From Capsicum annuum (taxonomy: Eukaryota; Streptophyta; Magnoliopsida; Solanales; Solanaceae): a stretch of DNA of 64,000 bases. The notes below the pieces were generated by a model that saw nothing but the letters and a program-made list of their open reading frames with translations, ran no database searches and was not told where the DNA came from. Numbering within the stretch: the stretch's first letter is position 1; each line of letters opens with the position of its first letter. Position numbers and translations under genes: made by a program. The stretch is taken from contig NC_061118.1 of NCBI RefSeq assembly GCF_002878395.1, positions 125,262,829-125,326,828 on the forward strand, written 5' to 3'. Positions 33,850-44,048 of this stretch are shown piece after piece.

Positions 33850-34560
33850 ATCTTGTGCACCATCTTCTTAAAAGTTGCAATTGAATGAGACTTGGTGAAT
33901 AAATGAACTATATTGTCTCTTGAACGAATCTTTTGAAAGTTAATATCACCACTCCTTTTTAGCTTATGTGTTTAGAAAATCTCTGATGAAGTGTGCTTCA
34001 TTCTATCTCTTTTTATGAATCCTCACTTAAGTTATGCTATGCATGCTGCATTATCCCGTCTAAAATTGTAGGTACATTATCATATTTCACACCATATTTT
34101 TCTCGAATGAGATGTATCCTGGATCTCAACCATACTCATTCTCGGCTTGTTTTATGAATAGCTATTATCTCAGCATGGTTCGATGAAGTGGCTAGATAGA
34201 CTGCTTTGTATATCTCCAAGATATGGTTGTATCCCCATATGTGAACATATAGCTTATTTGAGATCGAGTTTTATATGGGTTAGATAAGTACCCAATATCA
34301 ACATAAATAAGATCGGGACTACAATCTTTAGAATAAAATAAGCCCATATGTTTGATCACATTCTAATGTCTCCTAGTAGGAGCAGAACTATACATACCTT
34401 GCTAACAAATTGACCGAAAAAGGCTATGTCATGCCTTGTAGTATTTGCAAGATACATTAGTGCACCAATTGCATTAAGATATGGTACTTCATAACCAAGG
34501 AGTTCCTCATTCTTTTTTTGAGTTCGGAATAAATCCTTATTCAATTATGAATGTTTCTTA
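33850..34560 (-). pseudogene. Copia RT end and RNase H remnant
   Basis: On the minus strand the translation gives MNKDLFRTQKKNEELLGYEV and YLNAIGALMYLANTTRHDIA (34544-34400), then, after a frameshift, IGYLSNPYKTRSQISYMFTY (34290-34220) and LFTKSHSIATFKKMVHKIG (33900-33850). These are the order and motifs of the C-terminal copia polyprotein (RT tail then RNase H). Many stops interrupt it. Confidence 0.7.
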
Positions 34561-35871
34561 TTTAAGCAAATATTCTATTGCTTTTGAAAACCCTCCAAGA
34601 TTTTCAATAATTTTCAAGCTATAAACTTATACAATATAAGGATTATAAATAAGTTTCCCAAAAACTTTTATATGCTTCAAACATTTTGAATCCTTAAAAA
34701 GTTCTCATATAAATTTTGTCAAGTGACAATATTAAGCATTTCATTTCTGACATCTTCAAGTGTCTGAACTACAAATCAAATAAGTTTTATGCTAATCAAG
34801 GTGCATCCTTTTATATCACTTGATAAATGTTTCTATGTCAGTATGCTTAAATAAACATAGAATTCAGATCCTCGTAATCTTTCACAATATGCGCCAATAT
34901 TGTATCAAAGAGATTAATGATATTTCATTTTGTATCGATTCACAGTGTGACATAACATTTTTAGATTTCATCACTTTATTACTTTCAGGTACCTGAACCT
35001 CTCATAAGGTTTCATGAAGTGTTATGTCAGAGACACTTCAAGAGCACATTGCCTTCTTATTATGATTATTTGCTCCTTATCTTTTTCAAGGATTATTTCA
35101 TTTGAACTAATTGATCTATCACGCTTCACTCATGCATAGACTTTATTCTTTAGGGACACAAAATAGGATCACTTGCAGCTTAAATATGAGATGCTTTCGG
35201 CATTTAACCTGGATTATCTTTTGAATGAGGATCTGATGATATTTCCTAACATATTTCATAACTGGTTATAATCTCCTCCCTATATTAGGAAAACTAACAT
35301 ACATCCTCCATATTCTTTGAGGAATCCATCTTTGTGCATCATGGTATATTCATTAATCGTATACCGCACATCAGAACTATTAGATGGACAATGTGTGGTT
35401 CTTAACTCAGAATCAATTTTGAAGGGAGTTAATCATAATTTATTGGTTTGATGCATACAAGTACTTTTGTATATAATATTTCATATTTCAAACCAACATA
35501 TAAAGTTTTGTTCTCATTAGCAATGATTCAGCTATTTACTGAAGTCATTCAATGTCAAACCATCATCATCAAGATGAATTGTCTTGATTAAAGAATCTGA
35601 AAAATATGCTCTTAACTCAATTTTACTAAGCAAACAACTTTATGAATATCAAATTGCAGGTTAACAATAAATGTACATATGATTATCTTATTGGTGCATC
35701 TTTTCAACTTATCACATGATAGGTGAACGGTTCCATATTCACTTTTTATAATATGCAGATTTTAAGGAGTCCAGTCCCAATATTAGTTGGTCCAACCAAC
35801 TTATCATGAGAACAAGAGACATTAAAAGTAATGAAGAATTTTATAATTCTTCAATATATGTTAAATACTTA

Positions 35872-37136
35872 GGGTCTGTTTGGCCATGGAAATTTTTTCC
35901 TTTTTTTCGAAATTTTTTTCCGGAGTTGGAAATTGTGGTGTTTGGCTATGAAAATTCGAAAAATAATTCTGAAAAATTTTTCTGAAAAGGAAAAATAGGT
36001 TTTTGTTGTTTTCACAATTTTTCAACTCCAATTCCAACTTTTATTATTATTACATATAACCTCAATCTTTTAAATTTTTACATAAAACTTTTCTTATAAC
36101 ATTACTTTTTCAATATTACGTATATAGCAGGTTTAAAGAATAAGATAATTATAATTTCAAACTTAATGCTATCATAATTAATATATATCTCTTTTTCTCT
36201 CTCATCGTTATTTTTATCCCTTATTTAATTTTCTCTCTTATTTAAGACTATATTTTACTGCTAATTTATATTTATACCCATAAATATATAAAATATTATA
36301 TTTATACCCATAAATGTATAAAGTATTATATTTATAATAGAAATATATAAAGTATGTTATATATAAAATTTGTACCATGTATATACCATATACACACATA
36401 TATAAATATACAAAGTATTAAGAAATATACTAAGCATATTTATAATATAAATATACAGACTATGTTATATATGAAGTTTATACCATGTATATACCATATA
36501 CACACGTATATAAAAAATACAAAGTATAAAGAAACATACTAAGCATATTTATATATTTATGGTATATGATATAATATACCATAAATATGCAAAGTATGTT
36601 TTACATAAAATTAATTTATCCACGCACAGTAAAATCTTTCATGTATAAGAAAATTAAAGAAATAAATTAGCGGCACCCTAAAATTTAATAACAACTCATC
36701 ATTTCCTATTTTTTAGGAACGGAAAATGAAGGAAATAAATTAAATAAATTTCTAAAAAATAAATTTGTTTGAAAGATAATATTTGTTACCTAAAAAACAG
36801 GAAGCAGTGATCTGTTAATATAACATCCATATTTAAAATTTTCAAATATGAGAAAACGGCTATTAATGTAAATATTATATATGTCATAATTAAAATTCAT
36901 TAAATATGGCTATGTGTATGTAATTATTTTTATAATAGTGGCTAATTGTGTTTTTTTCCATTAGTAGGTAAATGTTAGTTGGGTGGTTTTGATAGTTTGT
37001 AAAAGTTAAGGCATAAAATCATATTTTAAAAAAAAATTCAAAAGTCGAAAAAAAATTCAAAAAAGACATGGCTAAACACAACTCCAACTTCGACTCCAAC
37101 TCCGAAAAATTTTAGTTTTCATGGCCAAATGGCTAC
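35872..37136. mobile_element. Tourist-like (PIF/Harbinger) MITE, 1.27 kb
   Basis: The left end is GGGTCTGTTTGGCCATGG and the right end, reversed, is GTAGCCATTTGGCCATGA. The inverted similarity continues for over 100 bp through AATTTTTTTCCGGAGTTGG and TTCGGAGTTGGAGTC. A TTA lies on both sides (35869-35871 and 37137-37139), the target preference of the superfamily. The interior is AT-rich, with internal duplications around 36240-36560 (ATACCATATACACAC). No transposase was found. It is nested in the copia element. Confidence 0.75.
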
Positions 37137-38034
37137 TTAATATGCACATCTTTGAAATATCACAATCATTCATGTCAATTTGATGAACTTTTATTCTAGG
37201 ATACTCTAAGTTTACCATGACATGTATGTTTTGCTTCAGTAAATTTTAGATTTACTATTACATTAATAAATTTCAAATTTACTACTTTAGAAGTAGATTT
37301 CAAAATAACTCTTTTTAGTTATTCAGCCTCTTTCACTAGTAAATTGTGATAACATCACAATCAAGTGCATATTTGCATTAATAAGCTCCTTATTCCCCAG
37401 GAATGAAATATAATCGTGCCTTAAGCCTATCAAATTTTGATAGCTTATAATCTCTTTCATGATATTGTTACATCGGAAGCACATCAAGGCATATATATAT
37501 CTTTCTAAGTATATCATATATTGCTACTACATTCACTTCAAGAATGGAGCAAATTGTCATCTTTCAGACTTATCATATATTGCTACCACATTCACTTCAT
37601 GGAATGGAGCATATTCAATGGACAAATATCATGACTTTTATCAAATACATATTATTTTTGCCTTAGCCATCATAATATCATTAATATGGTGCATTGAGAT
37701 TCAAACTCAACGTCTTATCCATATAAAGATGTCTTAGGCTATAACATGGGACTTTGAACCCAACATCTTATCATCATGGTGCGTTGAAACTTGTAACCCA
37801 ATGCCTTACCCTCTTAATGAGATGAAACTTAATTCATCATCATATCTTTTAACAATATTGTTCTTCATGAACAAATTAAAAGCATAAGTGGTTCCAAATC
37901 AATTGTATTTCCTCAAATCCAACAATAATTATATCATTAGTAGAAAAAGACAAATAACATTAGGAATTACTAACCTTGAAATTACCTTTAGATTTATATC
38001 TCACCTTGTTTGGCAGAATCATGTGCTGATAATG

Positions 38035-38261
38035 TGTTATAAACTAATAAAGAATAAAGAAGAAGAGTAGAGAGAGAATAAAGAGTAATTTTTATTTCTC
38101 TCGAGGGATTCTTGATAGGTTAATTACAATATAGAAAAAATCCTTTATTTATAGGAAAAAATAAACTTGGGGTTTCTAACTTTTCCATAAATAACCATTA
38201 ACTATATATACTAAAGTAGACGTTCACTATATATGGCAATATATTTATAACAGTTTTAACA
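38035..38261 (-). repeat. 5' LTR of the reverse-strand copia element
   Basis: Read on the minus strand it begins TGTTAAAACTG at 38261 and ends TTTATAACA at 38035. It includes a CTCTC-rich transcribed portion and is followed by ATTATCAGCACATG. Confidence 0.6.
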
Positions 38262-38606
38262 TTCTCTATAAAATCAAGTGTTTACAAAAATCAACCTTTT
38301 GCAAAGTTAGTCATATTTAAGTTAGTAAAAAATGTTTGGTAAAGCTTTTTCAAACGGACACTCCTAAATGCCTTAAAAACCTTCTAAAGGCGTTAATTGA
38401 ACCCTTCCCCGTTTTCTCTAGTTTTAAAAATTTATTCTTGTTTTTGAACCTTGAAACTCTTTTAAGCTTTTTTCTTATTTTTTTCTATAAAAATCAAGTG
38501 GTGACTCTGTGAATTTCTCTACATTATTTAAAAATTTTCTTTAATCTTTTGAAATAGTTTTACAGAGGTCAAAACAATTTTCTCGCTAAAAGAAATTCGA
38601 AAAGGG

Positions 38607-39030
38607 ATAAAACATTAAAAATTAACTAAATATATTTATGGTAAAACCTTTATTTATTAGAAATCATTAGAATTAATGAGAACTAATATTTTTTTTCATT
38701 AATTTAAGAATTCTAAATCAACTAAATTTGATTTTAAGAAGATTTGAAAAATTTAGAAATAAATATAAAAGGAAAATTTAATAAGTATCAATTTTTTAAA
38801 AGTTTTAAGTATGTAATAAGAATGTAATCAATGATTTTGTAAAGATTTGACTTTAAAAATTAGAAAATATTTTAAATACAGAAAAAAAGAAAAATAATTG
38901 TACCACAAATATAACTCAAATTGATATGTCTCTCTTAGCATCTGGCAGTAATGGAAAGAGGTATTGCATGACAAACGCAAAAAGATGATCCATCAACCAT
39001 TTGAAACTTCTAGTGGTAAAATATATATGC
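38607..39030 (+). mobile_element. Continuation of Helitron-like element
   Basis: 38607-38910 aligns with 41530-41810 (AATATATTTATGGTAAAACC, AATTTAAGAATTCTAAATC, TTTTAAGTATGTAATAAGAATGTAATC). This is the part expected after the 5' segment at 30385-30515. 38930-39030 is unrelated and unassigned. Confidence 0.5.
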
Positions 39031-39034
39031 GTTT

Positions 39035-39123
<89 letters not shown>
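39035..39123. repeat. (AC)n(TA)n(GATA)n compound microsatellite
   Basis: ACACACAC, then ATATATAT, then at least 15 GATA units in direct succession. Confidence 0.95.
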
Positions 39124-39127
39124 TGTT

Positions 39128-39269
39128 TACATTATTATATTAAAGTGTGAAGAATCTTTGAAAAGTGATTTAAACTTTTACACTTTATTTAAAATCTTCA
39201 CAATAGATAAAATCATTTAATTTTAAATAACCAAACGTTACACGTGCGAGGCACGTACGGTTAAACTAG
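39128..39269 (+). mobile_element. Short Helitron-like derivative
   Basis: It begins TATATTAAAGTGTGAAG and ends CACGTGCGAGGCACGTACGGTTAAACTAGT. A GC-rich hairpin a few bases before CTAG next to T is the usual Helitron 3' end. Compared with 41394-41920 it lacks the middle. Confidence 0.6.
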
Positions 39270-39279
39270 TAATTTAAAT

Positions 39280-39435
39280 AAATACTTACTTAATTATATT
39301 TATTTCAATTGACTAATTATGTCAAACTTTATAAAAACCTCAATAAGTCTCATTCAACGTTGAATGAGACATCGAGGTTTTTATAAAGTTTGACATAATT
39401 AGTCAATTGAAATAAATATAATTAAGTAAGTATTT
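39280..39435. repeat. Near-perfect 156-bp palindrome
   Basis: AAATACTTACTTAATTATAT and the next 58 bases are repeated in reverse complement after the centre (39358/39359, within CAACGTTG). Only one small indel is visible between the arms. It is a foldback MITE or hairpin with no loop, directly after the Helitron end. Confidence 0.9.
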
Positions 39436-39857
39436 GTACGAAATCATATTATAGCAAAAAAAGTCGTAGTTGTATCATTCAACTATTGCCACAATTTTTT
39501 ACAGCTTGAAGCAAAAAATATTATTTAGCTATAATATTTTATTTCAATAGTTTATTGTGGATAAAGGGTTACTATTACCATTATAACTTTTATTGTGTGG
39601 CAAAAATATATGATTAGCTATAGAATTTTATTGTAGCAAAAAATTGTAGTTGTTTAGGCAATTATTGTCTCGATCGCTTGTAATTGTAGCAAAATAAGAA
39701 ATTAGCTTTGTCAATTTGATTTTCATTGCCAAGAAATTTTACAAATTTGCAAATAGCTACAAAATTTAAAATTTTGTGGCTATTACTAAGTAATAGCTAC
39801 AATTTCTAAATTCATAGCTTAGATTGTGTAACTGTAGATACATTGTGTTGTAGTGCT
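39436..39857. mobile_element. Possible small CACTA-like MITE
   Basis: An AT-rich stretch with many internal echoes of TTATAGCTA / TAGCAAAAAA. Its right end is GTGTTGTAGTG, which reversed reads CACTACAACAC, like a CACTA terminus. I could not fix a matching left terminus, so this is tentative. Confidence 0.3.
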
Positions 39858-40285
39858 TCTTATTTTTTCTTGGTGCGATTTTTCTTCTTCAACTATTTGC
39901 AAAGTTTATGATTCTTCTTGATTGCAGAGGAAATTACAAAGCCTTTTACTTACTTATATGGACAACCATTTGTATTATTGGTGCTCGTTGCTTCTGGGGA
40001 TGTTGCGATGAATCAACTTGAAAATTGAAGCGGTGTTATCTGGAGGCTAAGTTCCCGGAGGTCGAGTTTTCTTTTTCTTTTTTTCTTGGTGCATTTTTTT
40101 TTGTTCAACTATTTGCAAAGCTTCTGATTCTTCTTGATTGTAGAGAAAATTGCAAACTTTTTTCCTTATTTATACGGACAACCATCTGTATCATTGGTGC
40201 CTAATGTTTCTAGGGATGTTGCGATGAATCAGATCTTGAGAACTGAAGTCGTGTTATCTGGAGGCCAAGTTCCCGGAGGGCATAC
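39858..40285 (+). pseudogene. Tandemly duplicated exon of PFP beta subunit
   Basis: Two direct repeats of about 210 bp. Each has an intron tail (TTCTTCTTGATTG.AG) and an exon: 39928-40060 and 40144-40280. The second exon translates as KIANFFPYLYGQPSVSLVPN and then EVVLSGGQVPGG. This matches the N-terminal part of the plant pyrophosphate-dependent phosphofructokinase beta subunit, which carries FGQPS..LVP and VVLSGGQAPGG (the start of the pyrophosphate/fructose-6-phosphate site). The first copy reads EITKPFTYLYGQPFVLLVLV with a stop soon after. Only this exon is present, so it is a captured or duplicated fragment and not a gene. Confidence 0.65.
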
Positions 40286-40646
40286 TGTTATTTCTAAAAT
40301 TTTTGGTTAGATCTTCATTGAGAAATTTACGTCAGTTTAATTATTGAAAATATATCAAATCTATAAGTGAGATACATAATAATCTTATGTATCTCTCTTA
40401 AATTCTATCAGGTATAAGTTGATTGCAAATATAAACATGTGTCAAATACATATTTCAATACATCAGATACATTATGTCATCTTGTGTCTTCGTGTACATT
40501 GCACATCTGCTTTATGTATCTTTTGCTACATAACTTCAGTGTAACATGTATAAGAGTCTTGCATATTAATACAGTAAGAGATACATATAAGATTGTTATA
40601 ATGTAGTATGTATCTCTTACAAACTTTAAAAAAATGTATCTCTTGT

Positions 40647-40654
<8 letters not shown>
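40286..40654. other. Unassigned AT-rich DNA
   Basis: GTATCTCTTA / ATACATA echoes occur at 40370-40640 but no gene or clear repeat family was recognised. Confidence 0.4.
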
Positions 40655-40714
<60 letters not shown>

Positions 40715-40725
40715 TAGATATAGAT
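40649..40725. repeat. (TA)n microsatellite with GATA tail
   Basis: About 30 TA units run directly, followed by GATAGATATAGAT. Confidence 0.95.
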
Positions 40726-40728
40726 CTA

Positions 40729-41369
40729 GGGGCGGATCTATTAGGGTCCGTGGCGGTGGCACACCACCCGTAAATTTCGACGACAACTCTATATATATCG
40801 ATTGATATAGTAAAATATTAAATCTACCACCCATAATACCAAAGTACTATCTAGTGCAAGTGGCAAAGCACCACTTTTTTGGGTCATAGGTCGTGGGTTT
40901 GATCTCGGTCAGCAGCACAACGATTTAAAAAAAAAATTGTTAAGCATTGTTCTTTAAAATAGGGAAACAGGCGTCGTAAATGTACCAGTTGACAATTTTA
41001 CTTATATAAATTATACCAGTTGACTAAAATGTATAATTAATATTATGTTTTGACTTTATTTATTTATTTAATTGTTACTAAAGGTATAATCTTATCTCTC
41101 ATCAAAATTTAAAAAAAAAATATTTTCAAATCATCAAACATCGACCTTTCTCTATGTACTTGAGGTTCGCTGCCCGCTGCTGCTTGCTGTTGCCAGCCGA
41201 TTCTTTATCGTTGCCGGCAAAAGTTTAAGTTTTGTCATTTTATTACTGTTCTTTTTTTAATTAATTGGTTGGTCAATTATCCTATAGATCGAAAAAATGA
41301 ATAATCTGATTATTTAATTGATAATTTTACTTGACACCCGGAGAGTCCGGATCTTGAATCCGCCTCTGC
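40729..41369. mobile_element. hAT-like MITE (GGGGCGGAT ends)
   Basis: The left end is AGGGGCGGATCTA and the right end, reversed, is AGAGGCGGATTCAAGATCCGG. The text between includes GGGTTTGATCTCGGTCAGCAG, familiar from solanaceous hAT-type MITEs. No coding capacity. A clear 8-bp target duplication is hidden by the flanking TA/GATA repeats. Confidence 0.55.
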
Positions 41370-41393
41370 ATATATCTATATCTATATCTATAA

Positions 41394-41920
41394 TCTATAA
41401 TATATTAAAAGTGTGAAGGGCCTTAAAAATATTGTTTGAAATTTTTGCCTTCATTAAAAGTCTTTATTTTACACAAAATCATCTTTTCACTATTTTTTCT
41501 TAAAATTTAAGAGTTGAAAAATAATTATATATATATTAAAACCTTTCCTTATTAAAAATCATCAAAATTAATAACAACCAATACTTTTTTCATTAGTTTA
41601 AGAATTCTAAATGAAATAAATTTGATGTTAAGATGATATGAAAAATCTAGAAATAAATATAAACGCGTTAGAATAAGAAAAATTTAAGAAGTATCAAATT
41701 TTTAAAAGTTTTAAGTACGTAATAAGAATGTAATCAATAATTTAATAAAGATTTACTTTTAAAATAATAAAAAAATTTAAATAGAAAAAATAAAGAATAA
41801 TAACCATTTTGAAAAGTGATTTAAACGTTTACACTTTATTAAAAATCTTAGCAATAGATAAAATCGTTTAATTTTAAATAATCAAATGTTATACGTGTGA
41901 GACACGTGCGATTAAACTAG
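41394..41920 (+). mobile_element. Non-autonomous Helitron-like element
   Basis: It starts TCTATAATATATTAAAAGTG and ends ACGTGTGAGACACGTGCGATTAAACTAG just before T. This is the most complete of the family in the window and the reference used to read the split copy at 30385 and 38607. Confidence 0.6.
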
Positions 41921-41921
41921 T

Positions 41922-42240
41922 TATATTAAAAGTGTGTAGGGCCTTAGAAATGTTGTTTGAAATTTCTGTCCTTCATTAAAAGTTTTTGCTTTAGACAAAA
42001 TCGGCTTTTCACTATTTTCCTAATATTTACGAGTTTAAAATTAATTAAATATATTTATGGTAAAATCTCTCCTTACTAGAAGTCATCGGAATTAATGACA
42101 ACTAAATACTTTTCCATTGATTTAAGAATTCTAAATCAATTAAATTTGATTTTAAGAAGATTTGAAAGATGTAGAAATAAATATAAAAGCGTTAGAATTT
42201 ATTTTTTAAGAAGTACAAAATTTTTAAAAGTATATGACTC
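41922..42240 (+). mobile_element. Second Helitron-like copy, 3'-truncated
   Basis: It starts right after the CTAG end of the previous copy (TATATTAAAAGTGTGTAGGG) and follows it to TACAAAATTTTTAAAAG near 42230. No hairpin/CTAG end follows. Tandem insertion at the 3' end of an existing copy is known for Helitrons. Confidence 0.5.
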
Positions 42241-42362
42241 TTAAAATTTTACATATGGAGGTTTTGTTAAAAAATTCACTTGAGGAGGTTATTTTAAAAT
42301 CTTCTTTTTATGACTTCTCTATAGAGGAACTATAAAAACTAATAAGTTTTTTTTTGAAAAAA

Positions 42363-42420
42363 CTAGTTCAGATATACGCGCCTCGCGCGTGTACTTCAAT
42401 TTAGTGAGTTTAATTTTATA
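42363..42420 (-). mobile_element. Helitron 3' end on the minus strand
   Basis: Read in reverse: ACACGCGCGAGGCGCGTATATCTGAACTAGT. A GC hairpin precedes CTAG/T. The body of this element would extend toward higher coordinates and could include the exon at 42626-42765. Confidence 0.5.
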
Positions 42421-42625
42421 AAATTATTTAAAATATAAAAAGCATGACAGTGTTTCAAAATGTTTATTGCATTTTTTATTTGTTAGCATCTTGACATTAG
42501 GACGACTTTTAGTTATTATCCAAAGTAAAAATTAGTCAACCGAAAAGCACATATATTAGTTTAAACACAAGAAAGTTTATAAAGAAGAGTATATTCTATT
42601 TAGTCCTTCCTTGAGCTATTCTCTT

Positions 42626-42765
42626 TCACCTTTTCTTTCTTTCTTTAATCTTCTCAATCTCTTCTTTCAACTCCTCCAATTTCATATCAACACAATTATC
42701 CTTTTGTTTTGATTATTTAGGCTTGTTAGCTTCTTCAGAAGCTCCCTCAACTAATCCGTTCAACC
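42626..42765 (-). pseudogene. Exon-like coding remnant (downstream exon of a host gene)
   Basis: On the minus strand an acceptor TGTTAG (42771-42766) precedes a frame reading LNGLVEGASEEANKPK, a TAA, then SKQKDNCVDMKLEELKEEIE and KIKERKKR to a TGA at 42628-42626. The composition (Lys/Glu-rich amphipathic helix) looks like real coiled-coil coding sequence. The frame is open on both sides of one TAA. The upstream exon candidate at 63881-63953 ends in phase 1 and this one starts in the complementary phase. I do not recognise the gene. Alternatively it is cargo of the Helitron ending at 42363. Confidence 0.4.
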
Positions 42766-42974
42766 CTAACATTTATATTCAGAATTTTATAATAATAGGT
42801 AGATAGATTAAACTCTATTTACAATGAATAATGTACTTGATCCACTTTCAAACTTAATTAGTAAGCTCAAAATTGAAAGATTCAACTATAATCCTAAATT
42901 TATATGTTCATTTTTCAAAAAAAAGTTATGCACATCAAGATTCAATACTTATTATAACCTTATATTTAGAACTC

Positions 42975-42983
42975 AACTAACAA
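42975..42983. repeat. Left 9-bp target-site duplication of element 2
   Basis: AACTAACAA precedes the D end GGGAGTTTGGGCC. The partner AACTAGCAA at 63764-63772 differs at one base. Confidence 0.75.
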
Positions 42984-43453
42984 GGGAGTTTGGGCCACAA
43001 GTGACAAAAGAGTTTTAAAATGAGGTGTAGGTGACACAAGTTTTAATTATTAGGTGGAGGTGACAATTACTTTAGTATGGATTAAGAAAGTTGAGAAAGT
43101 TTGAAAATGACCCATAAGTTTTTAAATTTACACTTTGATCCAAATGTTAGCCTATATAACGGAAAATGAAGGGAAAAAAGATGTCTTTCTCTCTCTTCTC
43201 ACCCATTGTTGTTTTCTCTCTCTTAGCGATTTTTGTTGTTCATTGTTGTTGCTGCTTAATTCATCATCTTCTGATTCATTCATCATCTTCTGCTTCATTA
43301 TCATTATCTTCTACTTCATTATCATCTTCATCTTATTCTTGTTGACCATTTATTGTTGTTGTTACCGCTACTATTGCTATTTGACTAATTTCTTTGGTCA
43401 AATTGTTTTTCGAACATTAGTTTTCACTTTGACATTACTTCATAGGAGACGTT
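42984..43453 (+). promoter_or_regulatory. D terminus and leader exon of mudrA
   Basis: Terminal AT-rich sequence is followed by a CTT/CTC/TCATC-rich leader from about 43140. It ends at GACGTTG/GTAAGTC near 43454. The left element has the same leader and donor on its minus strand (near 28950). Translations of this tract are Ser/Phe/Leu-rich and differ in frame between copies, so it is untranslated. Confidence 0.55.
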
Positions 43454-44039
43454 GGTAAGTCAAATTATGATTTTTAGTTGAATTTTTCATCTGGGTAACT
43501 GCTATTGTGTTGTTGTTTTCCAACAACGGATAGAACCCAATCATGAATCTAAAATAAGATCCATCTATTTAAACAGATAAATCATCTGTTGCGACAAATG
43601 AGACATCTGTTTCAACTGAAGACTGGTATGTTGGATTCATGTTTAAACAGATGGGCCATCTGCTGTAATATTTGACATATCTGTTGTAACAGATTAGTTA
43701 CCTGTTGCAACAGAACCTGAACTCGATTCCAATATCTGTTACAACAGATTAATAACCTATTGCAACAGGTAAGTCATCTATCCTAATAGGTTAATTATAT
43801 ATTGCAACTATCACTCATCTGTTGGAATCAGCTTCAAAGGTGATCTAGTTGTAACATCAATCCCAACAGGCGCTTCATCTGTTGCAACAAATATTCAGGA
43901 GCGTAACATAAATCTCAACAAGTAAGAATCTATTATGACTCATCACTTACCTATTGCAACAGATAACATATCTGTTGGGATTTATTCACGGCACTATAAA
44001 ATCACTATCAATTTTTTTTTAACAAATGACTTTATTTAG
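43454..44039 (+). repeat. mudrA leader intron with CAACAGAT array
   Basis: Donor GTAAGTC at 43454; acceptor TTTATTTAG at 44039. CAACAGAT / ATCTGTTG motifs occupy 43555-43985. Confidence 0.65.
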
Positions 44040-44048
44040 GTACCACTG

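Larger units (their letters stand above)
33840..38261 (-). mobile_element. Ty1/copia element, reverse strand, 3'-truncated
   Basis: The 5' LTR is at 38035-38261, followed on the minus strand by TATCAGCACATG (primer-binding region near 38020). The low-coordinate end carries pol C-terminal sequence: VPYLNAIGALMYLANTTRHD near 34480, YMFTYGDTTISWR near 34220 (RNase H region) and FKKMVHKIG near 33860. No 3' LTR follows; the element is cut at the gag remnant. A Tourist-like MITE (35872-37136) is nested inside. The regions 34600-35868 and 37140-38020 are too degraded to translate. Confidence 0.7.
30516..38606 (+). mobile_element. LTR (TGTTGACACC..) split by nested insertions
   Basis: TGTTGACACCTAATTTTTGT at 30516 is a typical gypsy LTR start in Solanaceae. 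The other end, with AAGTGGTGACTCTG near 38495 and a terminus near 38606, lies 8 kb away. Between them sit the gypsy fragment (about 30616-33839) and the copia element (33840-38261). The flanks TTGAA (left) and TTAAA (right) could be a diverged 5-bp duplication. The intervening insertions make the end assignments approximate. Confidence 0.45.

Noticed and set aside
40608..40834. Ile/Tyr-repeat ORFs on both strands
   Set aside because: They are translations of the (TA)n microsatellite.
43135..43458. 107-codon Ser/Phe/Leu-rich ORF, and Leu/Ser-rich ORFs at 28952-29187
   Set aside because: They lie in the CTT-rich leader of the D end. The two copies are open in different frames and the protein sequences do not correspond.
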